NCBI GenBank assembly: GCA_001942185.1
Contig: MKJV01000105.1
Span: 1 to 62,599 of the forward strand
Source of the DNA: Pseudonocardia sp. CNS-004
GTDB lineage: Bacteria > Actinomycetota > Actinomycetes > Mycobacteriales > Pseudonocardiaceae
DNA: 62,599 nucleotides
Reading direction: 5' to 3'
This document shows, in pieces, positions 35,011-43,862 of this stretch. The notes beneath the pieces were generated by a model that was given only the letters and a program-made list of their open reading frames with translations, did no database searches and had not been told where the DNA came from. How positions within the stretch are numbered: position 1 is the stretch's first letter; every line of letters starts with the position of its first letter. The translations under genes and the position numbers were made by a program.

Positions 35011-36072
35011 GTGACGGCTACCGAGCTCGGACTTCCGGCGGTGCGGGGGGCGGCCCCCCGTGATCCGGCGCGTCCCGCCGACCCGCGGCTCATCGACTCG
35101 TTCGGCCGGGTCGCCACCGACTTGCGGATCTCCCTGACCGACCGCTGCAACCTGCGCTGCTCGTACTGCATGCCGGCCGAAGGGCTGGACTGGATGCCGC
35201 GCGACGAACAGCTCACCGACGACGAGCTGATCCGGCTGATCACGATCGCGGTGCGCGACCTGGGGATCAACGAGCTGCGCTTCACCGGCGGCGAGCCGCT
35301 GCTGCGGCGCGGCCTGGAGAGCCTCATCGCGGCGTCCGCTGCACTGGAGCCCCGCCCGGACATCTCGCTCACCACCAACGGGATCGGCCTCGCGCGTCGG
35401 GCGGAGGCGCTGGCCGCGGCCGGCGTCAACCGGCTCAACGTGTCGATGGACACGCTGCGTCCCGACCGGTTCGCCACGATCACCCGGCGCGACCGCCTCT
35501 CGGACGTGCTGGCCGGTCTCGCCGCGGCGCGAGCCGCGGGCCTCGACCCCATCAAGATCAACACCGTGCTGCTGCGGGGCGTGAACGACGACGAGGCGGT
35601 GCCACTCCTGCGGTTCGCCCTCGATCACGGCTACGAGCTGCGTTTCATCGAGCAGATGCCGCTCGACGCCCAGCACGGGTGGGAGCGGTCCGAGATGATC
35701 ACCGCGGGCGAGGTGATGGAGAAGCTTCGGGAGGGCTTCACGCTCACCCACGACCAGGCCGAGCGCGGCGGTGCGCCCGCGGAGCGCTGGCTGGTGGACG
35801 GCGGGCCGGCCGCGGTCGGCGTGATCGCCTCGGTCACGATGCCGTTCTGCGGCGCCTGCGACCGCACCCGGCTCACCGCCGACGGTCAGGTCCGCTCGTG
35901 CCTGTTCGCGCGCACCGAGACCGATCTGCGGGCGCTGCTGCGGGGCGGCGCGGCCGACGCCGAGATCGCCGACACGTGGCGGCACGCCATGTGGGGCAAG
36001 CTCGCCGGGCACGGGATCGACGACCCGGGTTTCCTGCAGCCCGACCGCCCGATGAGCGCGATCGGCGGCTGA
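35011..36072 (+). CDS. moaA: GTP 3',8-cyclase MoaA
   Basis: This radical-SAM enzyme catalyses the first step of molybdenum cofactor synthesis (GTP to 3',8-cyclo-H2GTP). The 353-residue protein has the N-terminal cluster motif CNLRCSYC (Cys46, 50, 53), LRFTGGEPLLRRGL, LSLTTNGI-like (ISLTTNGIGLARR), NRLNVSMDTLRPDRF, KINTVLLRGVNDDE and the C-terminal second [4Fe-4S] site PFCGACDRTRLTADGQVRSC (Cys280, 283, 297). It ends in GG, as functional MoaA proteins do. The start is GTG 35011. It is followed two bases later by moaD, so the two form an operon within a Mo-related neighbourhood. Confidence 0.94.
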   Translation: MTATELGLPAVRGAAPRDPARPADPRLIDSFGRVATDLRISLTDRCNLRCSYCMPAEGLDWMPRDEQLTDDELIRLITIAVRDLGINELRFTGGEPLLRRGLESLIAASAALEPRPDISLTTNGIGLARRAEALAAAGVNRLNVSMDTLRPDRFATITRRDRLSDVLAGLAAARAAGLDPIKINTVLLRGVNDDEAVPLLRFALDHGYELRFIEQMPLDAQHGWERSEMITAGEVMEKLREGFTLTHDQAERGGAPAERWLVDGGPAAVGVIASVTMPFCGACDRTRLTADGQVRSCLFARTETDLRALLRGGAADAEIADTWRHAMWGKLAGHGIDDPGFLQPDRPMSAIGG

Positions 36073-36074
36073 CG

Positions 36075-36339
36075 ATGACCACCACCACCGCCACCGTGAC
36101 GATCCGCTACTTCGCCGCTGCACGAGCCGCCGCAGGCGTGGAGACCGAGCCGCTCGAGCTGCCGGACGGCGCACCGTCGAGCAGGCGATCGCCGCGATCC
36201 GGGACCGGCACGGCGCCGAGCTCGCACGCGTGCTGGACAGGTGCACCTTCCTCCTGGACGAGGTGGCGGTACGCGACCGCGGGCGCCGGTCCCCCCGATG
36301 TCGACGCTGGACGTCCTCCCCCCGTTCGCCGGCGGCTGA
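36075..36339 (+). CDS. moaD: Molybdopterin synthase sulfur carrier subunit MoaD (two frameshifts)
   Basis: This small ubiquitin-fold protein carries sulfur as a C-terminal thiocarboxylate for molybdopterin synthesis. It begins VTIRYFAAARAAAGVETEPL. The frame shifts near 36172 (one base missing after LPDGA; the other frame reads TVEQAIAAIRDRHGAELARV and LDRCTFLLDEVAVRDRGRR) and again near 36288, then ends TLDVLPPFAGG. The terminal Gly-Gly and the LPPFAGG tail are diagnostic. The 265-nt span would encode about 88 residues. The ATG at 36075 directly follows moaA. Confidence 0.86.
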
Positions 36340-36407
36340 CCGCACACAACGGGAGTGGACCGCACAGCCGCCGGGCGATGTGTGCCGTGCCCACCGAGGT
36401 TGTGCGG

Positions 36408-37412
36408 CTATCCGGCCACCACGTCGGTGTAGCTGCGCCAGGTGCCGGCCGGGGTCGTCACCGTTTCGGCCGCCAGCATCGCGTGGGCTATCGCTCTCGC
36501 CACCACGTCGGCCGCTGCCGCGTGCAGGGCCACCAGGCCGGGGAGCTCCGGGGTGGGGCGTGCGGCGGTGGAGAGGCCGAACACGGTGTCGCCGTCGGTG
36601 GCGGTGTGGGCCGGGGCCACGGCGCGGGCCAGGCCGTCGTGGCCCATCGTGGCCAGCCGCCCGCAACCGGCCTTGTCCAGCGTGACGTCGGTGGCCACGA
36701 CGGCCAGCGTCGTCGCCGTGCCGAGCGACGGCGGGCGGGGCGCTCCGCGCAGCTCGTCCAGCGCCTCCGCGCCGACCTCGAACGCCGGGAACTCGCCGGG
36801 CAGGCCGGCGCGCACCCCGTGCAGCAGGCCGGTGGCCGGGTCGACGGCCGAGCCCGCCGCGTTCGCCACGACGAGGGCGGCGACGACCGCACCTCCGTCG
36901 AGCACGGCGCTGGCCGTGCCGATCCCGCCCTTGAGCCCACCGGCCTGCGCGCCGGTACCCGCGCCGACGACGCCCTGCGCGACAGGGCCGTCGCTCGCGG
37001 CGTCGTAGGCGGCGGCGCCGGTGGCCGCGTCCGGGCGGGCGCCGAAGTCCCCGCCTCGGCCGAGGTCGAACACGACCGCGCCCGGCACGAGCGGGACGAC
37101 CCCACCCGGCACGGGGAACCCGATGCCCGCCGCCTCGAGCCGTGCCATCACGCCGCCCGCCGCCGCGAGGCCGTACGCGCTGCCGCCGGACAGCAGCACG
37201 GCGTGCACGCGCTGCACGGTGGCACCCGGGTGCAGCAGGTCGGTCTCGCGGGTGCCGGGTGCCGCGCCCCGGACGTCCGCGCCCGCCACGGCGCCACCCT
37301 CGGGGGCCAGCACGACGGTCGTGCCGCTCAACGCGCCCGGCCCGTCGAGCGAGGCGTGGCCGACACGCAGGCCGGGGACGTCGGTCAGGGCGTTGTGCGG
37401 TCCGGAGCGCAT
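36408..37412 (-). CDS. P1-family peptidase (DmpA / L-aminopeptidase type)
   Basis: This 334-residue protein belongs to the self-processing Ntn-type S58 peptidases. Visible blocks are LTDVPGLRVGHASLDGP, GTTVVLAPEGGAVAGADVRG, VHAVLLSGGSAYGLAAAGGV, VDPATGLLHG, the processing/nucleophile region TATTLAVVATDVTLDKAGCG and RLATMGHDGLARAVAPAHTA. Family members cleave N-terminal residues from peptides and beta-peptides or amides. Its length is typical. It is monocistronic, starts at ATG 37412 and converges with moaD. The 68 bases between the two stops carry repeated ACCGCACA/TGTGCGG sequences. Confidence 0.88.
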   Translation of the reverse strand: MRSGPHNALTDVPGLRVGHASLDGPGALSGTTVVLAPEGGAVAGADVRGAAPGTRETDLLHPGATVQRVHAVLLSGGSAYGLAAAGGVMARLEAAGIGFPVPGGVVPLVPGAVVFDLGRGGDFGARPDAATGAAAYDAASDGPVAQGVVGAGTGAQAGGLKGGIGTASAVLDGGAVVAALVVANAAGSAVDPATGLLHGVRAGLPGEFPAFEVGAEALDELRGAPRPPSLGTATTLAVVATDVTLDKAGCGRLATMGHDGLARAVAPAHTATDGDTVFGLSTAARPTPELPGLVALHAAAADVVARAIAHAMLAAETVTTPAGTWRSYTDVVAG

Positions 37413-37477
37413 GTGGTCATCATCCAGCCGGCCGATTCCCGCCAGCGAGGCCGGCGGTCCTGGGCGAGGGTGGAGTC

Positions 37478-38176
37478 ATGACAGCCGTGCTGGACCGACT
37501 GGACGTCCGCGCCGTGGCGGAGCGCCTCGACACCGACGGTGTCGCGGGCACGCCGCCGCTGCTCACGCCGCAGCAGTGCGCGGATGTGGTCGCGATGTTC
37601 GACGAGGACGAGCGCTTCCGCAGCACCGTGGTGATGGCCCGCCACGCGTTCGGCGAGGGCAGCTACCGGTACTTCGCCGACCCGCTCCCGCCGCTCGTCC
37701 AGGAGCTGCGCGAGCAGCTGTACCCGCCGCTGGCGGAGATCGCCAACACGTGGGCGGAGCGGCTGGGCGAGCGGACGTTCCCCGACCGGCTCGACGGGCT
37801 GCTGGCCGAGTGTGCCGCCGCCGGGCAGCACCGGCCCACACCGCTCGTGCTGCGCTACGGGCCGGGCGGCTACAACTGCCTGCACCAGGACGTCTACGGC
37901 GAGCTGACGTTCCCGCTGCAGTTCCTCGTGATGCTCAGCCGCCCCGACGAGGACTTCACCGGAGGGGAGAGCGTGTTCGTGGAGCAGCGGCCGCGCCAGC
38001 AGTCGCGCCCGATCGTGCTGCGACCCCGGCAGGGCGAGGCCGTGGTCTTCCCGGTGCACCACCGGCCGAAGCTCGGGGCACGGGGGTACCACCGCGTGCA
38101 GGTGCGGCACGGGGTGAGTGCCGTGCACAGCGGCGACAGGCACGTGCTGGGGATCATCTTCCACAACGCCCGATGA
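37478..38176 (+). CDS. Fe(II)/2-oxoglutarate oxygenase (COG3826 type)
   Basis: The 232-residue protein has the double-stranded beta-helix iron site: YNCLHQDVYGELTFPLQFLV (His-x-Asp), the distal histidine in HSGDRHVLGIIFHNAR and the 2OG-binding arginine region. Other family blocks are LTPQQCADVVAMFDEDERFR, STVVMARHAFGEGSYRYFAD and DEDFTGGESVFVEQRPR. It belongs to a conserved family labelled as oxygenase acting on alkylated DNA, without a proven substrate that I know of. Its stop overlaps the ATG of the AlkB-like gene (ATGA), so two 2OG oxygenases are co-translated. The start is ATG 37478 with GGAG upstream. Confidence 0.83.
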   Translation: MTAVLDRLDVRAVAERLDTDGVAGTPPLLTPQQCADVVAMFDEDERFRSTVVMARHAFGEGSYRYFADPLPPLVQELREQLYPPLAEIANTWAERLGERTFPDRLDGLLAECAAAGQHRPTPLVLRYGPGGYNCLHQDVYGELTFPLQFLVMLSRPDEDFTGGESVFVEQRPRQQSRPIVLRPRQGEAVVFPVHHRPKLGARGYHRVQVRHGVSAVHSGDRHVLGIIFHNAR

Positions 38177-38832
38177 CGTTCGAGCTCGTGCCGCGGGAAC
38201 GGCGGGTGCTCGCGCCCGGCGCGGTGCACGTGCCGGACTGGCTCGACCTCGACCGGCAGCGCATGCTCGTGCGGGCCTGCCGGGAGTGGGCGGGCGAGGG
38301 GCCCGGGATCCGCGCGGCGGTGCTGCCGAACGGCGGGCAGATGACCGTGCGCAGCGTGTGCCTGGGCTGGCACTGGTACCCGTACCGCTACTCACGCACC
38401 CGTGACGACCAGGACGGATCCCCTGTGACGCCGTTCCCGGAGTGGCTCGGTGACCTGGGACGCGACGCCCTCGCCGACGCCTACGGCGACCCGGACCGGG
38501 CGCGCGGCTACCGCCCGGACATCGCCCTGATCAACCACTACGGTCCCGACGCCCGCATGGGCCTGCACCGCGACAGCGACGAGCGGGCGCCCGACCCCGT
38601 CGTGTCGTTCAGCATCGGGGCGCCGTGCGTGTTCCGGCTGGGGAACACCGAGAACCGCGGCCGGCCGTGGACCGACGTCGAGCTGCGCTCCGGCGACCTC
38701 GTCGTCCTCGGCGACGAGAGCCGCCTCGCCTACCACGGCGTGCCGAAGCTGCTGCCCGCCCACGACGTGCCGGACACGGGCCTCGCGGACGGCCGGCTGA
38801 ACATCACGTTGCGGGTCAGCGGCCTCGGCTGA
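38173..38832 (+). CDS. alkB: AlkB-like DNA/RNA alkylation repair dioxygenase
   Basis: This 219-residue Fe(II)/2OG enzyme oxidatively removes alkyl groups from N1-methyladenine and N3-methylcytosine. Motifs are DIALINHYGPDARMGLHRDS (iron ligands His and Asp in HRD), FSIGAPCVFRLGNTENRG, LAYHGVPK (distal His) and LNITLRVS (2OG-binding Arg). The N-terminal nucleotide-recognition lid contains RSVCLGWHWYPYRYSRT. It resembles the E. coli AlkB type more than the mammalian ABH2 group. It is coupled to the upstream oxygenase by a four-base overlap and ends just before a perfect terminator hairpin. Confidence 0.9.
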   Translation: MTFELVPRERRVLAPGAVHVPDWLDLDRQRMLVRACREWAGEGPGIRAAVLPNGGQMTVRSVCLGWHWYPYRYSRTRDDQDGSPVTPFPEWLGDLGRDALADAYGDPDRARGYRPDIALINHYGPDARMGLHRDSDERAPDPVVSFSIGAPCVFRLGNTENRGRPWTDVELRSGDLVVLGDESRLAYHGVPKLLPAHDVPDTGLADGRLNITLRVSGLG

Positions 38833-38836
38833 ACAA

Positions 38837-38873
38837 CCGCAGGGCCACTTCCCGGTGGGAAGTGGCCCTGCGG
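38837..38873. terminator. Bidirectional terminator hairpin
   Basis: The arms CCGCAGGGCCACTTCCC and GGGAAGTGGCCCTGCGG form a perfect 17-bp stem with a GGT loop. It sits between the convergent alkB and coxG genes, five bases after one stop and fifteen before the other, so it can serve both. Confidence 0.85.
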
Positions 38874-38887
38874 CGACGGGCGGAGGG

Positions 38888-39634
38888 TCAGCGGCGTGCG
38901 CGCCGGATCAGGAAGATGACCAGCAGGAGCAGCGCACCCGCGGCCACCGGGGCGACGCGCTTGAGGATCGGTGCTCCCGCGGTGGCGGCGAGGTCGATCG
39001 CGTCGACCTCGCTGCGCAGCGGACCGCTGGGCGCCGCGGCCTTCGGCGCGGACGAGAGCACCGGGCCCTTCGCGGCGGGGGTGGCGCCGGAGGCGCCGCT
39101 GCCGTTGGTCCGGGTGCCCGTCGCCTCCGTGGCGGGGGCGGCTGCGCCCTCCGAGCCGGACGACGAGGCGGGCCGGGTCTCTTCCTCGGCCGGCGCCAGC
39201 TTGCTCGCCACGCATGCCGAGAACTGACCGATGATCTTGTCGGCGACGTCGGAGATGACACCACGCCCGAACTGTGCGGGCCGGCCGGTAATGGTCATGT
39301 CCGTGACCATCGTGACGGCGGTGCGCGTGGGCCCGTCGGCCACCATCGTGCCGGTGACGGTGGCGCTCGCGGTGCCGTTACCGCGGGAGTCGCGTCCGTT
39401 CGCCTCGATGACGACCTTGTGGTTCGCGTCGTCGCGCGTAACGTAGGTGCCCTTCCCCTTGTAGGTGAGCGAGATCGGCCCGAGCTTCACCTTCACGGTG
39501 CCCGTGAACGAATCGCCCTCGTACTCCGTCAAGGTGGCGCCCGGGAAGCAGGGAGCGACCGTTTCCGGCGTGTTCAGCGCCTCCCACGCCTTGTCGATCG
39601 GCGCTTCGATCGTGAACTTGTTCTCCAGCTGCAT
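38888..39634 (-). CDS. coxG: CoxG-type membrane-anchored SRPBCC protein
   Basis: This 248-residue protein has an N-terminal SRPBCC (CoxG) domain: MQLENKFTIEAPIDKAWEAL, PGATLTEYEGDSFTGTVKVK, LTYKGKGTYVTRDDANHKVV and ITGRPAQFGRGVISDVADKI. A Pro/Ala/Ser-rich linker (about residues 150-215) and a C-terminal membrane helix with basic end (AGALLLLVIFLIRRARR) follow. In CO-dehydrogenase systems CoxG anchors the soluble hydroxylase at the membrane, probably near the quinone pool. It is the last gene of the coxSLM-G operon, 69 bases after coxM. Confidence 0.87.
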   Translation of the reverse strand: MQLENKFTIEAPIDKAWEALNTPETVAPCFPGATLTEYEGDSFTGTVKVKLGPISLTYKGKGTYVTRDDANHKVVIEANGRDSRGNGTASATVTGTMVADGPTRTAVTMVTDMTITGRPAQFGRGVISDVADKIIGQFSACVASKLAPAEEETRPASSSGSEGAAAPATEATGTRTNGSGASGATPAAKGPVLSSAPKAAAPSGPLRSEVDAIDLAATAGAPILKRVAPVAAGALLLLVIFLIRRARR

Positions 39635-39703
39635 CTTCTGTCTCCTCCAAAAGCCGCAGGACGCTGCCCCGGATGACCAGAGCAGGCGTCCTGCGGACGA
39701 GCG

Positions 39704-40553
39704 TCAGCCTGCGGCCGCCAGTACGGCGCGGCCCGTGAGCACCTTGGCCAGGTGTTCACGGTAGTCGGCAGCGGCATCGGCGTCACTCGGCGCGGCAGTG
39801 CCTTCGGTGACCCTTTCGGCTGCTGCCCGCACCGCGTCGGCGGTGGCCGGTTGCCCACGAGCGCTGTTCGACCCCGGCAGCGCGGATCGGTGTGCTGCCC
39901 ATATTGGTGAGCCCGACCCTCGCCTCGGCGATCGAGCCACCCTCGACGCGGACGGCGGCGGCGATCGCGACCATCGACCAGGCCTGCGCGGTGCGGTTGA
40001 ACTTCTCGTAGTGGCTGCCCCATCCCGTGTACTTCGGGAACCGGATCTCGGTGAGGATGTCGCTCTCACCGAGCGCGGTGGTGAAGTAGTCGAGGAAGAA
40101 CTGGGGCGCCGGCACGGTGCGGCGGCCCTCCGGGCCGGCGATCACGAGCTCGGCGTCGAGGGCGAGAGCGACGGCGCCGAGGTCGCCCGCCGGGTCGGCG
40201 TGGGCGAGCGACCCGCCGAGCGTGCCGCGGTGGCGCACCTGGCCGTCGGCGACGGTCTCGGTGGCCTGGGCGAGCAGCGCGACGTGCTGCTGCACGGACT
40301 CGTCGCGGATGATGTCGTAGTACGACGTCATGGCGCCGACCGCGACCCGGTCGCCCTCGTCGCGGATCCCGCGCAGCTCGGCGATGCCGCCGAGGTCCAC
40401 CAGCAGGCTGGGCGCCGCGAGCCGCAGCCGCAGCACCGGGAGCAGGCTCTGCCCGCCGGCGATGATCTTGGCCTCGTCTCCTGCCTGCTGGAGCGCCTGG
40501 ACTGCCTCCTCGACCGACGACGGCTTGACGTAGTCGAACTGGGCGGGGATCAC
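39704..40553 (-). CDS. coxM: Molybdenum hydroxylase FAD subunit CoxM (frameshift near 39870)
   Basis: The medium subunit carries FAD and passes electrons from the Fe-S subunit. The GTG start at 40553 overlaps the coxL stop (GTGA) and begins IPAQFDYVKPSSVEEAVQAL. FAD motifs are KIIAGGQSLLPVLRLRLAAP (AGGxS), TVADGQVRHRGTLGGSLAHA (TxGG) and DPAGDLGAVALALDAELVI. The frame breaks near 39870 and the C-terminus continues as ATADAVRAAAERVTEGTAAP and DYREHLAKVLTGRAVLAAAG. Intact length is about 283 residues, normal for the family. Confidence 0.88.
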
Positions 40554-43031
40554 TGGACCTCTCCCTGGGGGTTGTTCGGGTCGATCGAGCCGAGGCCCGC
40601 GCCCGGAGAATGGGTGTCGACCGGCGTCTCCTGCGTGGAGCGGCCCTTCGCGTCCTGGATGGCCCGCCACACGCGCTGCGAGGTGCACGGCATCTCGACG
40701 TCCGTGACGCCGAGGTCGCGCAGGGCGTCGATCACGCCGTTGACGATCGCCGGCGTGGAGGCGATCGTGCCCGCCTCCCCGACCCCCTTGACGCCGAGCG
40801 GGTTGCTCGTGGCGGGGGTGCTCACCACGTGGGTGTCGAAGCTCGGCAGGTCGGCGGCCGAGGGCAGGGTGTAGTCGACGAACGTGCCGTTGACCAGCGT
40901 GCCCTGCTCGTCGTAGTTGGCCTCCTCGAACAGCGCCTGCGCGATGCCCTGTGCGAGCCCGCCGTGCACCTGCCCCTCGACGATGAGCGGGTTGATCACG
41001 GTGCCGACGTCGTCCACGCAGACGTACTTGCGCAGGTCGACGTGCCCGGTCTCGGTGTCGACCTCGATCGCGGCGAGGTGCGTGCCGTGCGGGAACGAGA
41101 AGTTCTCCGGGTCGTACACGGCGTCGGCGTCGAGCGAGGGCTCCATGCCGTCGGGGAGGTCGTGCGCCATGAAGGCGGCGAACGCGATCTCCTGGATGGC
41201 CTTGCCCTTGTCGGTGCCCCGCACGGTGAACGTGCCGTTCGCGAACTCGAGGTCGTTCTCGTCGGCCTCGAGCATGTGGGCCGCGAGCTTGCGGGCCTTC
41301 GCGATCACCTTCTGCGACGCGTCGACGATCGCGATGCCACCGACGGCGAGCGAGCGCGACCCGTAGGTGTCGAGGCCCTTGGGGGAGATCTGGGTGTCGC
41401 CGTGCAGGATCTCGACGTCCTCGAACGGCACCCCGAGCTGGTCGGCGACGATCTGGCTGAACGCCGTCTCGTGCCCCTGACCGTGCGGCGAGGCACCGGT
41501 GATGACCTCCACCTTGCCGGTGGCGAGCATCCGGATGCTCGCGGCCTCCCAGCCACCTGCCCCGTAGGCGAGCGACCCGAGCACCCGCGACGGCGCGAGC
41601 CCGCACATCTCGGTGAACGTCGAGATGCCGATGCCGAGCTGCACCGGGTCGCCCGAGCGGCGCCGTTCCTCCTGCTCGCGGCGCAGGCCCGCGTAGTCGA
41701 ACAGCTCCATCGCCTGCTGCGTGGCCTGCTCGTAGTTGCCGGAGTCGTAGGTGAGCCCGCACACCGTGGTGAACGGGAACTCCTCGTGCTTGATCCAGTT
41801 CTGCTGGCGGAGCTCCATGGGGTCGCGGCCGAGCTCGACGGCCAGCTCGTCCATGATCCGCTCGATGGCGAACGTGGCCTCCGGACGGCCGGCGCCCCGG
41901 TAGGCGTCGGTCAACGTCTTGGTGGTGAAGACGTTCGTGCAGGTGAACTTGTAGGCCGGGATCTTGTAGATCGCGTTGAACATGAACGCGCCGAGGATCG
42001 GCACGCCGCCTCCGACGAGGCCGAGGTAGGCCCCCATGTCGGCGAGCAGCTTGACGTCGAGGCCGGTGACCGTGCCGTCCTTCTTCGCCGTGATCGTGAT
42101 GTCCTGGATCTGGTCACGGCCGTGGTGGGCCGTGAGCAGCGACTCCGACCGCGTCTCGGTCCACTTGACCGGCCTGCCCAGCTTCTGGGCGAGCACGACG
42201 CAGAGCATCTCCTCCGGCAGCACACCATCTTGCCGCCGAAGCCACCGCCCACGTCGGGGGCGATGACCCGCAGCTTGCTCTCGGAGACGCCGAGCGTCAC
42301 GGCCGTCATCGTGCGCAGGATGTGCGGGACCTGCGTGGACGAGTAGAAGGTGAGCTGCTCGCCGGTCGGGTCCACGACGACGGACCGCGGCTCCATGAAG
42401 GCCGGGATGAGCCGCTGCTGGATGAACCGGCGGCGTACGACCACGGAGTCGGAGTCGGCCTCGGCGGCCGACACCGCGTCGGCGACGTTGCCCCCGGTGC
42501 CCGCCTCGCCGGAGTCGAACACCCAGGTGGCGCTCTCGTTGCTGCCGAGGTCGGGGTGCACGAGCGTGGCGCCATCGGCGAGGGCGGCCTCCATGTCGAG
42601 CACCGGGTCGAGCGGCTCGTAGTCGACGTCGACGAGCTCGGCAGCGTCCTTGGCCGCCGCCGCCGACCGGGCGACGATGACCGCGACGCCCTCCCCGGCG
42701 AAGTGCACGGTGCCGGAGGCGAGCAGCGGGCGCTGCGGCGTCTTCTGGTCGGGGGTGATCGGCCATGCGTTCGGCATGCCGACGCTCTCCACCCCGAGAT
42801 CCGCCGCGGTGTAGACACCGACGACACCAGGGGCGGCCTTGGCGGGCTCGGTGTCGATCCCGTTGATCCGCGCGTGCGCGAACGTCGAGCGGACCACGGA
42901 GATGTGCAGCGTGCCCGCCGCGTGATCGAGTCGGTGTACCGGGTGCGACCGGTGATCAGGCGCGCGTCCTCCTTGCGGACGCGGGCACGACCGATCTCGC
43001 CGGGTGTGGTGGGTTCGGCGGTCGTCGTCAC
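40550..43031 (-). CDS. coxL: Molybdenum hydroxylase large subunit CoxL, form II (two frameshifts)
   Basis: The Mo/MCD-binding catalytic subunit begins at GTG 43031 (TTTAEPTTPGEIGRARVRKE). Frames change near 42925 and 42228. Landmarks are VRSTFAHARINGIDTEPAKA, VIAPDVGGGFGGKM, TLTDAYRGAGRPEATFAIER, GQGHETAFSQIVADQLGVPF, VDDVGTVINPLIVEGQVHGG and GVKGVGEAGTIASTPAIVNG. The active-site motif AYRGAGR marks form II; true aerobic CO dehydrogenases (form I) have AYxCSFR. The S-L-M gene order is also form II. The physiological substrate of form II enzymes is not settled. Intact length is about 826 residues. Confidence 0.9.
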
Positions 43032-43032
43032 G

Positions 43033-43548
43033 TCACTGCCCTCCCGCGACCGGGGTGGGCGTGTCGACCGGCGCCGCGGCACCGGGCTTCATGGCCTGCG
43101 CCGCGCTCTGCACGGCCCGGACGATGTTCTGGTAGCCGGTGCAGCGGCAGAGGTTGCCCTCGATGCCCTCCCGCACGGCCTGCTCGTCCGGGTCGGGGTT
43201 GTCGCCGAGCAGGTCGACCGCCTGCATGATCATGCCGGGCGTGCAGTACCCGCACTGCAGCGCGTGGCACTCGTTGAACGCCTTCTGCACCGGGTGCAGC
43301 TCGCCGTCGCGGGCGAGCCCTTCGATCGTCGTGACCTCCGCGCCGTCGGCCTGCACCGCGAGCACGGAGCAGGACTTCACGCTCTGCCCGTTCAGGTGCA
43401 CCGTGCAGGCACCACAGTTGCTGGTGTCGCAGCCGATGACCGTGCCGGTCTTCCCCAGGCGCTCCCTCAGGTAGTACACCAACAGCATGCGGGGTTCGAC
43501 GTCGTCGACGTACTCCACGCCGTCGACGGTGACCCGAACCTGTGCCAT
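43033..43548 (-). CDS. coxS: Molybdenum hydroxylase [2Fe-2S] subunit CoxS
   Basis: This 171-residue small subunit contains two [2Fe-2S] clusters. The plant-ferredoxin type uses GCDTSNCGACTV and Cys60 (Cys40, 45, 48, 60); the four-helix type uses QCGYCTPGMIMQ and GNLCRCTGYQNI (Cys99, 102, 134, 136). All eight cysteines are present. It relays electrons from the Mo site to FAD. The start is ATG 43548 with GGAGAGG upstream; it ends one base before coxL. It is the first gene of the operon, so the 5' region at 43549-43862 should hold the promoter and leader. Confidence 0.93.
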   Translation of the reverse strand: MAQVRVTVDGVEYVDDVEPRMLLVYYLRERLGKTGTVIGCDTSNCGACTVHLNGQSVKSCSVLAVQADGAEVTTIEGLARDGELHPVQKAFNECHALQCGYCTPGMIMQAVDLLGDNPDPDEQAVREGIEGNLCRCTGYQNIVRAVQSAAQAMKPGAAAPVDTPTPVAGGQ

Positions 43549-43862
43549 GTGACCTCTCCTCACCACGAGCGCGGTGCCGCTGCCGAGCAGCACTGGACGC
43601 ACCGGGCGCAGCCGAGCCGCGCCCGGGTGCCGCGCACGACGTTGTGGCGGCGCACACAATCAGACCGCCGATCATTCGGGCATGCAAGGGCGTTGAGCTG
43701 TGCACCGCAGCACGACACGTCCTTGACCGAGACGGAGCAGTCAGCGATCCGCAGAATCGGAGCTGAGACCTGCACAGCTCCGCACAATCGGAACGATCCG
43801 GCAGTCAGGTTCACCTGTCCGTACCAATCCGGACGGGGCGGTGAAGATCACCCGTTGGACGG
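43549..43862. other. Leader/promoter region upstream of coxS with hairpin
   Basis: There are 314 bases without a supported gene. CGGAGCTG (43758-43765) and CAGCTCCG (43775-43782) form a perfect stem. On the minus strand the same segment reads TGCGGAGCTGTGCAG (43770-43784), 14 of 15 bases identical to a segment upstream of moaA. Confidence 0.55.

Noticed and set aside
38888..43548. Aerobic CO dehydrogenase (form I)
   Set aside because: The active-site loop is AYRGAGR and the order is S-L-M, both marking form II; CO oxidation is therefore not claimed.
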